A stretch of 64,000 bases of DNA from NCBI RefSeq assembly GCF_032678705.1, contig NZ_JAVTSS010000001.1, forward strand, positions 1,054,001 through 1,118,000. Reading direction: 5' to 3'. The notes under the pieces were generated by a model, which saw nothing but the letters and a program-made list of their open reading frames with translations, was not told where the DNA came from and made no database searches. Position numbers and translations under genes: made by a program. Below, piece after piece: positions 1-6,496 of the stretch (the first letter of the stretch is position 1; each line of letters begins with the position of its first letter). This DNA is from Pedobacter frigiditerrae. Its GTDB lineage: Bacteria; Bacteroidota; Bacteroidia; Sphingobacteriales; Sphingobacteriaceae.

Positions 1-2
1 CG

Positions 3-1061
3 GTGAAAGTTATGTTAGGCATATCAAAAGCAATTAAAAGACTACATGATAAGCATTATGCTCATCGTGATTTGAAACCAGAAAACATCCTTATTGATGA
101 CAATGAGAATATTTTCATTTCTGATTTTGGATTAAGTATTGATTTAAATGACATACCTGAAAAAGATCAACGACTAAGTGGTATGCTGGAACTGATTGGC
201 TCTGTCAGTTATCGGGCACCCGAATTACTTCGTGGACGCCTTGATGATTCTGATCATCGCCCATCAGACATCTTTGCTCTTGGAAGGATTCTCTGGACTT
301 TAATTTATGGTAAAGAGCCTCATTTATTAACAGATTTGGAATTTACAAAAATGACTATTGTAAATAGCGGTAGGAAGGTCAGAAATCCTTATTCGTTAGA
401 TTATGTGATTGCTGACGCAACTAAATTCGATCCTAATCTGCGATCCACAATTGATGCATTCATCACCGGTCTGGAATTTTGGCTTAAAACTAAACAAAAG
501 CTAACACATGAAAATTTTATTGAAGTGATGTTAAACGACATCGATAATCAGTCAAAAGGTAATAAAATAAAAATGGAAAGGCTAATTAGAGAAGAGTATG
601 ACCAAATTTTAGCTGCATTTCATAGAGTATCGGAAGAATTAACTGAAGAATGGGGAACCATATCCACTAAACATTATGAAAGTTTTGGTTTTGGAAATGC
701 CGTTGATAGAGCTCAAGCAGATCACTTCCTAGATTTTTGCACGCCTGAAATGCTTGGTATCTCTCACCCGTTAACAGTAAATTGTGATGGTTTTTTTATT
801 AGATTAAATTTAGAGAATATAAATAAGTATCCGCAGTTAATTTTAGCCATTTATTTTGAATTAAACCTAAGCGGGTTTGACAAACAAAAATACTGTATTA
901 TACCTGCGTATATTCCAGTGGGTTCATTAACTCCCATTTTGCATGGGGATGTTGTGATTAAAGAGTTTAATTTTAATCAGCCTAATTTAAAGCAGGATGT
1001 ACTAATGGATTTTGAGAAGGGATTTAAAGCTCTTGACGATATTCTAAAATCGGTTAAATAA
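3..1061 (+). CDS. Ser/Thr protein kinase-like protein, 5' end outside window
   Basis: This is the C-terminal part of a Hanks-type (eukaryotic-like) protein kinase. Visible are the catalytic loop HRDLKPENIL (about residue 22), the metal-binding DFG in ISDFGLS (about 41) and the APE motif in YRAPELLRG (about 72). The N-lobe with the glycine loop and the VAIK lysine is missing because the gene starts before the window; the GTG at position 3 is only the first in-frame start visible, not a credible true start. After the kinase lobe (to about residue 180) come roughly 170 residues that I do not recognise, with no membrane segment. The substrate cannot be told. The following 900 bases hold repeats and a tRNA on the other strand. 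Confidence 0.8.
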   Translation: MKVMLGISKAIKRLHDKHYAHRDLKPENILIDDNENIFISDFGLSIDLNDIPEKDQRLSGMLELIGSVSYRAPELLRGRLDDSDHRPSDIFALGRILWTLIYGKEPHLLTDLEFTKMTIVNSGRKVRNPYSLDYVIADATKFDPNLRSTIDAFITGLEFWLKTKQKLTHENFIEVMLNDIDNQSKGNKIKMERLIREEYDQILAAFHRVSEELTEEWGTISTKHYESFGFGNAVDRAQADHFLDFCTPEMLGISHPLTVNCDGFFIRLNLENINKYPQLILAIYFELNLSGFDKQKYCIIPAYIPVGSLTPILHGDVVIKEFNFNQPNLKQDVLMDFEKGFKALDDILKSVK

Positions 1062-1126
1062 GTTAAGTCTCACTATATTCATAAATTTTTAGTTCAGTTT
1101 AATTACAAGCATCTGAGGAAGTCCCT

Positions 1127-1402
1127 TGCTGTTCGAGATGTTCTGAAAGGCATCTCGTACTTCTTATCCCAGGGATTTTTAATCCAGTTTACTAACTATT
1201 AGGCAATTTGGTACAGGGCCTATAAATGTATTATACCACCGCATTGACCTTGTCCAAAGCCTCAATCATGGTATGCAGTATTGTCTCTTAATTATTTTTA
1301 GGTTGTTTAACTAATAGATTCCTCGGAACTCGGAATGACAAACCATGTTAAAACAAAAAAGTCTTTCAATCTGAAAGGCTTTCTTTGATCCCGCTGGGAT
1401 TA
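1127..1402. repeat. Tandem duplication, copy 1 (diverged)
   Basis: Copy 1 begins tgctgttcgagatg and contains a small hairpin (cgagatg ... catctcg), a degenerate gggattt..aatcc hairpin, the word taatagattcctc..gaatgac, a terminator-like hairpin at about 1360-1378 and, at 1387-1401, 15 bases identical to the 3' end of the tRNA-Lys gene. The same order of blocks recurs about 286 bases later, so this is a diverged duplication rather than chance similarity. Confidence 0.7.
1387..1401 (-). pseudogene. Remnant of tRNA-Lys 3' end
   Basis: The 15 bases gatcccgctgggatt match the acceptor strand and the 3' half of the T arm of the tRNA-Lys gene at 1644-1716. The match stops inside the T loop. A hairpin with a T run on the minus strand follows, as after the intact gene. 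It is either the relic of a second tandem tRNA-Lys gene or the trace of a recombination event at the tRNA 3' end. Confidence 0.5.
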
Positions 1403-1412
1403 TAAGATATCC

Positions 1413-1660
1413 TGCTGTTCGAGATGTTCTGAAAGGCATCTCGTACTTCTTATCCCAGGGATTTGTAATCCCGTTTACTAACCATTTGGCAATTTGGCGC
1501 TGGGATTATAAAGGTATTATACCTCCGGATTGACCTTGTCAACTGAATTTAGCTTTAGGTAGTTTAACTAATAGATTCCTCCGAAGTCGGAATGACAAAC
1601 TATGTTAAAACAAAAAAGCCTCACATTTCTGTAAGGCCTTCTGTGATCCCGCTGGGATTC
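1413..1660. repeat. Tandem duplication, copy 2 (ends in tRNA-Lys)
   Basis: Copy 2 has the same blocks as copy 1: tgctgttcgagatg, the hairpin gggatttgtaatccc at about 1459, the word taatagattcctccgaag, the terminator hairpin and then gatcccgctgggatt. Here the last block continues into a complete tRNA gene. Copy 1 carries only the first 15 bases of that tRNA sequence. Confidence 0.7.
1612..1637 (-). terminator. Terminator of tRNA-Lys
   Basis: On the minus strand, gccttaca / tgtgaggc form an 8-bp stem with a 4-base gaaa-like loop, followed by six T. It starts 7 bases after the tRNA 3' end. Confidence 0.75.
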
Positions 1661-1716
1661 GAACCCAGGACCACTACATTAAAAGTGTAATGCTCTACCA
1701 GCTGAGCTACGGAATC
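1644..1716 (-). tRNA. tRNA-Lys (anticodon UUU)
   Basis: On the minus strand the gene folds as a 73-base cloverleaf. The acceptor stem is gattccg / cgggatc with one G-T pair, the D arm is in tagctcagctggtagagc, the anticodon loop is CTTTTAA with anticodon TTT, and the T arm holds the ggttcgaatcc core. The discriminator base is A and the CCA end is not encoded. A Rho-independent terminator follows at once. There is no neighbouring tRNA, apart from the 15-base remnant at 1387-1401. Confidence 0.93.
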
Positions 1717-2004
1717 AATTTAAGGTATTCGTTTAACCGTTTCCTTTAAAGTGGTGCAAATATAGCTTTATGGAATTTTTAATGCAAGGTTTTTTTTTGG
1801 CAATGTCGTAGTCTACTGATTTATAAGGGGATTAATTGTAATTAGGGTTGAGTTGGTTAGGGGTTAGGGTGTATTGGGTTATTAGTTTAGTTGTTGAGAC
1901 CTTGAGCAGCGTTAGAAAAATGCATCGTTTCAAGTAACAATAGGTGTTTAGACTTAAAAAATTTGTAAAATTGTTTACGACTAAAGCTAATTCACCATCC
2001 TATT

Positions 2005-4164
2005 ATGTACTCCAAGTTCATCATTCCCTTTTTATTTTTTTGTACGGCCACCTGTTTTGCACAAGATGCACCTTATTTAAATGCAAAATTGCCTTTAGAA
2101 ACTCGGGTCCAGGATTTGCTAAAAAGAATGACTTTAGAAGAGAAAGCTTTACAAATGGATAATCGTACACCAGCAATAGATCGCTTAAAAATACCCGCTT
2201 ACGATTGGTGGAATGAAGCTTTGCATGGCGTAGCAAGAGCTGGCTTAGCTACTTCATTTCCTCAGCCTATTGGTCTTGCAGCTACTTTTAACACCAACGG
2301 GATGTTTACAATGGGGACAATGGTGAGCGATGAGGCACGAGCAAAACACCATCAATTTGTTAGGGAAGGAAATAGGAAAGAGTATACTGGATTAACATTC
2401 TATTCGCCCAATATTAATATTTTTAGAGATCCGCGTTGGGGCAGAGGTCATGAGACTTTTGGCGAAGACCCTTATCTAACCGGAAAACTAGGCGTAGCTT
2501 TTGTGAAAAGCATGCAGGGCGATGACCCAAGATATTTTAAAACCATTACTACTGCTAAACATTTTGCCGTGCACAGCGGACCAGAACCAAGTAGACACGA
2601 GTTTGATGCCAGACCGAGCAAAAGAGATTTATGGGAAACCTATTTGCCGGCTTTTAAAATGCTGACACAAGAAGGACACGTTTATTCGTTCATGTGTGCT
2701 TACAATCGCCTGTATGGCAAACCTTGCTGTAGCGATGCTTTTTTACTGAATGACATTTTACGTAATAAATGGAATTTCAAAGGTTTTGTGGCGACAGATT
2801 GCGGAGCAGTATATGATTTTTACATGTTCCATAAAACCGCAAAGGATAGCGTAGAAGCAGTAGCTCAGGCTATAAAGGCAGGTGCCGATAATCAATGTTA
2901 TGGTTATACAAAAGCGGTTATTCCTGCCATAAAACAAGGTTTATTAAAAGTAAGCGAATTAGATACGGCAGTGGCCCGTTTATTAAGGGCAAAGTTTAAA
3001 CTAGGGGTTTTTGATGCAGATGAAGCTAATCCTTATTCAAAAATCCCTTATAGCGTAGTTAATAATGAGACACATCAAGCACAAGCTTTGCAAATGGCAA
3101 GGGAGTCTATCGTGTTGCTAAAAAATGCTGGAAATGTGTTGCCCTTAAAACGTGACCTTAAAAGTATGGCTGTAATTGGTCCGAATGCGAATGATGCAGC
3201 CGTTTTATTAGGGAATTATAATGGAGAGCCCAAACATATTGTTACGCCCTTAGAAGGCATCCAAAAAGCTTTTTCATCCACCAATGTGTTATATGCCAAA
3301 GGTTGCAATGTGATAGACACTCCTAACTACAATCATCAGAAAGAATTTGAAGAAGCTTTGGCTGTGGCGGCAAAAGCAGAGGTGATTGTATTTGTAGGCG
3401 GAATTTCGCCGAGATTAGAAGGAGAGGATTTGAAAGTAAAAGTCCCTGGGTTTTTAGGTGGGGATAAAACAGATTTAAACTTACCGAATGTACAATTGTT
3501 GCTTTTAAAAGAATTGAAAAAACTGGGCAAGCCTATTGTACTGGTTTTGTTAAACGGAAGTGCCTTGTCCATTAACTGGGAGCAAGAAAACCTAAATGCT
3601 ATTGTAGAAACTTGGTATGGGGGAGAAAAAGGCGGTGCAGCATTGGCTGATGTGCTGATTGGCAAATATAATCCAGCTGGGAGATTACCTGTCACTTTTT
3701 ATAAATCGATTACTGATATTCCTGCTTTTGATAATTACAGTATGGAAGGAAAAACATATCGTTACGTAACCAAACCTGTGCTTTATCCTTTTGGTTATGG
3801 CTTGAGTTATACAAATTTCAATTATAGCGGATTGAAGTTGTCGTCTACCCAGCTCAAAAATAAAACACCTCTACTTATTAACTTAACTTTAAAAAATACA
3901 GGGCTTTATGATGGTGATGAAGTAGTACAACTTTATATTAAACAAGCAGGTGCTGATATGCCAATTAAAGAGTTGAAGGGTTTTAAACGCGTTCATTTAA
4001 AGAAAGGCACACAACAACAATTAACCTTCGAATTGAAGGCTTCCGACATTCAACATTATGATGCGAAGCTAGATGATTTGAAGACCAAGATAGGAAAGGT
4101 TCAAGTAATGATTGGTCCGTCATCTGCAGATGCCAAGTTGGTTGGGGTTTTTGAGATTAGGTAG
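2005..4164 (+). CDS. GH3 beta-glycosidase (beta-xylosidase/glucosidase type)
   Basis: A secreted family 3 glycoside hydrolase of 719 residues that removes terminal beta-linked sugars from oligosaccharides, probably in the periplasm. The signal peptide ends near residue 19 (...ATCFAQ). The N-terminal TIM barrel contains NIFRDPRWGRGHETFGEDP (about 138-156), KHFAVHSGPE (about 185) and the nucleophile region FVATDCGAV with Asp265. The alpha/beta sandwich (GPNANDAAVLLGNYNG) and a C-terminal FnIII-like domain follow; the length is usual for bacterial GH3 without a PA14 insert. The resemblance is to the xylosidase branch, which would fit xylogalacturonan side chains, but the sugar cannot be fixed from sequence. 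A second GH3 lies at 30066. Confidence 0.9.
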   Translation: MYSKFIIPFLFFCTATCFAQDAPYLNAKLPLETRVQDLLKRMTLEEKALQMDNRTPAIDRLKIPAYDWWNEALHGVARAGLATSFPQPIGLAATFNTNGMFTMGTMVSDEARAKHHQFVREGNRKEYTGLTFYSPNINIFRDPRWGRGHETFGEDPYLTGKLGVAFVKSMQGDDPRYFKTITTAKHFAVHSGPEPSRHEFDARPSKRDLWETYLPAFKMLTQEGHVYSFMCAYNRLYGKPCCSDAFLLNDILRNKWNFKGFVATDCGAVYDFYMFHKTAKDSVEAVAQAIKAGADNQCYGYTKAVIPAIKQGLLKVSELDTAVARLLRAKFKLGVFDADEANPYSKIPYSVVNNETHQAQALQMARESIVLLKNAGNVLPLKRDLKSMAVIGPNANDAAVLLGNYNGEPKHIVTPLEGIQKAFSSTNVLYAKGCNVIDTPNYNHQKEFEEALAVAAKAEVIVFVGGISPRLEGEDLKVKVPGFLGGDKTDLNLPNVQLLLLKELKKLGKPIVLVLLNGSALSINWEQENLNAIVETWYGGEKGGAALADVLIGKYNPAGRLPVTFYKSITDIPAFDNYSMEGKTYRYVTKPVLYPFGYGLSYTNFNYSGLKLSSTQLKNKTPLLINLTLKNTGLYDGDEVVQLYIKQAGADMPIKELKGFKRVHLKKGTQQQLTFELKASDIQHYDAKLDDLKTKIGKVQVMIGPSSADAKLVGVFEIR

Positions 4165-4302
4165 CTTTTCGCCATCTCTAGTCATCTCAACGATAGGATA
4201 GACTTGTAAGGGTGTTAACTAATAGATCTCTCTTCCGCTATGCTCACTTGAGGTGAAGGGATTATTGCCTCCAATTGAAATGACTTCTTTTACTTACCCC
4301 TT

Positions 4303-4471
4303 CTAGCGAAAGAGCAAGGTCATTAAGTTAAGAAAGTTGCGTCATTGCGAGGAACGAAGCAATCTCATTCGATTAATTAACTATTAAATAACGCTTTAAG
4401 ATTGCTTCGTTCCTCGCAGTGACGTATGATTAGTCAAATCATAAAGCTAACTTAATGACATTGGGCGCTAG
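4303..4471. repeat. Nested composite palindrome with REP-like core
   Basis: Three nested inverted pairs share one centre: ctagcg (4303-4308) with cgctag (4466-4471); gtcattaagtta (4319-4330) with taacttaatgac (4448-4459); and a 26-base arm starting cgtcattgcgaggaacgaag (4340-4365) with its near-perfect complement (4399-4424, one mismatch). The inner arm is a word that recurs elsewhere in the window (29798, 36137-36200). This looks like a REP/BIME-type or MITE-like non-coding element. Confidence 0.7.
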
Positions 4472-4567
4472 CTGGAGCGGGCTCTCGCAATGACGAATCT
4501 TCTAGTCTATTCCTTAATAGGTTTGCAGTTTAAGCGATCACGTGTTTGTAACAGAACCGCTGTTCCC

Positions 4568-4680
4568 TAAACCCGACATTAGTGGAAATCCTTTTTTGTT
4601 CTTGTATTTCATTGCGAACAACAAAAAAGATTGCAACGTTGGCGGGACTGCATAAACCACTGGCACTGCCGCTCATTTTC
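4568..4680. repeat. Dispersed cccg...gcggga element, copy A
   Basis: It begins aacccgacattagtggaaat, has an inner 10-bp pair cttttttgtt (4591-4600) / aacaaaaaag (4620-4629), and ends with ggcgggactg and cactgccgctcattttc. The same outer ends occur at 48680-48831 and 63029-63130 with different middles. Confidence 0.6.
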
Positions 4681-4725
4681 TAACCAATTTCTTAAACCTA
4701 ATTTTTTATTAATAAGTTAAAGGTT

Positions 4726-4906
4726 TCCTCACTCTCGAAGAAGTAGGGATGGATGCGCTGCGTCGAAATGACGAGTTTAATTTAGAAGTCACGTCATCTC
4801 GACGATATATCCTAATTTCTATGGAAGAAATACGATAAGGTGTAAACTAACAGATTTCTCCTCGCTCCCGAAGAAGTCGGGACAGGTGCGCTGTGTCGAA
4901 ATGACG
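4726..4906. repeat. Two copies of the gtcgaaatgacg repeat
   Basis: Copies at about 4726-4775 and 4845-4906 share ctc..gaagaagt.ggga and gcgctg.gtcgaaatgacg. Related copies lie at 36594-36632 and 46001-46034, and shorter ones at 1312-1346 and 1565-1599. They are non-coding. Confidence 0.55.
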
Positions 4907-5050
4907 CCACCGAAGGCATCCAACTGTAATAACTTCTTTACGCCGAAAGCAGGACGGCACAGGTTGCCCCAAACATTATAATAAAGTAGTTTAGGTAGAT
5001 TAAAACCATTTATAAACCTATACATATATTTTGCTCTTATTCAAAGAGAT

Positions 5051-5070
5051 AAGATAATGTAGCTTATCTT
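5051..5070 (+). promoter_or_regulatory. Hairpin/operator-like inverted repeat before GH105
   Basis: A perfect 7-bp inverted repeat, aagataa / ttatctt, with a 6-base spacer lies 7 bases before the ATG at 5078. It could be a protein-binding site or an mRNA hairpin near the ribosome site. Confidence 0.35.
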
Positions 5071-5077
5071 GTTATTT

Positions 5078-6460
5078 ATGTTTATTTCTGCTCCATCTAT
5101 TAAAATTTCTTGCTTTAGTGCACTTTGTATCTGCGGACTGCTATTTCCTGCATCTACCACATTTGCACAATACGTTGAGCATAAAGGTAATGATGTAACT
5201 ACACCATTGCATCTACTTAAACCTGCCTATGTTACACCTTATGGTCAGACAAAACCAGCAGATATTAAAGTTTCTTTAGATCGAGTTTTTAAATACCTTG
5301 ACCAAACTACTCCAGCACAATTGGTTGATAAAACTACTAATGAAGTAATTTCAGATTTGAAAAAGGCCAATTCAAATTCGATATTTAAACCTGGTGATTA
5401 TCGCTTAACCAGTTACGAGTGGGGTGTTACCTATACAGGGATGCTAGAAGTTGCTGCTGCAACAGGCGATAAAAAATATCTTGATTATACCATTAAACGC
5501 ATCAATTTCTTGGCTGATGTGGTGAACGCTTATCAGAGTTACTTAAAAACAAACGCAGGAGCGTTAACACCAGTACGTTCAGTTTTAGATCCTCACGCTT
5601 TAGATGATGCAGGTTCAATTGCCGCATCGATGATTAAGGCGCAAAGAACAGGAGAGATTAAAGCTAACCTTCGCCCAATTATAGATAACTACTTAAACTA
5701 TATCATGACCAAAGAGTTTCGTTTAAAAGACGGGACATTGGCAAGAAACAGGCCTCAACCTAATACCCTTTGGTTGGATGATTTGTACATGAGTTTACCT
5801 GCTGTGGTACAAATGGGTGTTTTAACTGGCGATACAAAGTATTTTGACGAGGCAGTTAAACAATATCAACTGTTTGCAGACCGAATGTTTAATGCCGAAA
5901 AAGGATTATACATGCATGGATGGGTACAGGATATGGATCCACATCCGCAGTTTCATTGGGCAAGGGCAAATGGTTGGGGTTTAATGACTAAGATTGAACT
6001 ACTGGATGCTTTACCAGCTAATCATCCTGGTAGACCAATTATCTTAAAGATGTTAAAGGCCCATGTAAAAGGATTAGCTACTTTACAAGATGGAACAGGT
6101 TTTTGGCACCAGCTTTTAGATCGCAATGATTCTTATTTAGAAACTTCCGCCACTGCGATATATACTTATTGCATAGCTAGGGCAGTTAACAAAGGTTGGT
6201 TAGATGCCAAAGCATACGGCCCCATGGCTTTGTTGGCGTGGAATGCAGTGAGTACCAAAATAAATGCAAACGGTCAGGTAGAAGGTACTTGCGTGGGTAC
6301 AGGAATGGGTTTTGACCCTGCCTTTTATTATTACCGACCAATTAATGTTTTTGCAGCGCATAGTTATGGACCAGTATTGTTGGCAGGTGCCGAAACTTAT
6401 AGAATGTTGCAACAACATCCTTTCGAGATCAATGACAGTGCTGTTCAGATGTATAAATAA
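5078..6460 (+). CDS. GH105 unsaturated rhamnogalacturonyl hydrolase
   Basis: A family 105 hydrolase of 460 residues (YteR/YesR type). The family removes the 4,5-unsaturated uronic acid left at the non-reducing end by pectate or rhamnogalacturonan lyases. The (alpha/alpha)6-barrel is indicated by TSYEWGVTYTGML (about 111), an Asp-Asp-Ala-Gly near residue 176 where the catalytic Asp is expected, and HPQFHWARANGWGLM (about 289-303). I chose the ATG at 5078 over a TTG nine bases upstream because it begins a good signal peptide (MFISAPSIK...TTFAQ), so the enzyme is probably periplasmic. GH2 follows 36 bases later, probably in the same operon. The substrate is inferred from the family. Confidence 0.88.
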   Translation: MFISAPSIKISCFSALCICGLLFPASTTFAQYVEHKGNDVTTPLHLLKPAYVTPYGQTKPADIKVSLDRVFKYLDQTTPAQLVDKTTNEVISDLKKANSNSIFKPGDYRLTSYEWGVTYTGMLEVAAATGDKKYLDYTIKRINFLADVVNAYQSYLKTNAGALTPVRSVLDPHALDDAGSIAASMIKAQRTGEIKANLRPIIDNYLNYIMTKEFRLKDGTLARNRPQPNTLWLDDLYMSLPAVVQMGVLTGDTKYFDEAVKQYQLFADRMFNAEKGLYMHGWVQDMDPHPQFHWARANGWGLMTKIELLDALPANHPGRPIILKMLKAHVKGLATLQDGTGFWHQLLDRNDSYLETSATAIYTYCIARAVNKGWLDAKAYGPMALLAWNAVSTKINANGQVEGTCVGTGMGFDPAFYYYRPINVFAAHSYGPVLLAGAETYRMLQQHPFEINDSAVQMYK

Positions 6461-6496
6461 TCTTTTTATCAAATTCCAATTTTTAAATACCACCTT

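Larger units (their letters stand above)
1062..2004. other. Long intergenic region with duplication and tRNA
   Basis: No protein gene is supported here. It holds two diverged tandem copies of a roughly 280-base segment (1127-1402 and 1413-1660), a tRNA-Lys gene on the minus strand (1644-1716) and its terminator (1612-1637). The stretch 1800-1900 is low-complexity G/T-rich sequence with repeated ttagggtt-like words. I see no clear promoter of the TTTG / TAnnTTTG type for the GH3 gene at 2005. Confidence 0.6.
4165..5077. other. Repeat-rich intergenic region
   Basis: About 900 bases without a supported gene. It contains a nested composite palindrome (4303-4471), one copy of the cccg...gcggga element (4568-4680) and two copies of a repeat containing ctgcgtcgaaatgacg / ctgtgtcgaaatgacg (4726-4775 and 4845-4906). 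Just before the GH105 start lies a hairpin (5051-5070). Confidence 0.65.

Noticed and set aside
3336..3695. 119-codon open frame on the minus strand inside GH3
   Set aside because: A shadow of the clearly coding plus-strand GH3 gene; no independent start signal.
4996..5033. aaacc direct repeat and tatattttg before GH105
   Set aside because: The cores are 11 rather than 21 bases apart, the -7 box has one base too many, and the distance between them is only 6 bases.
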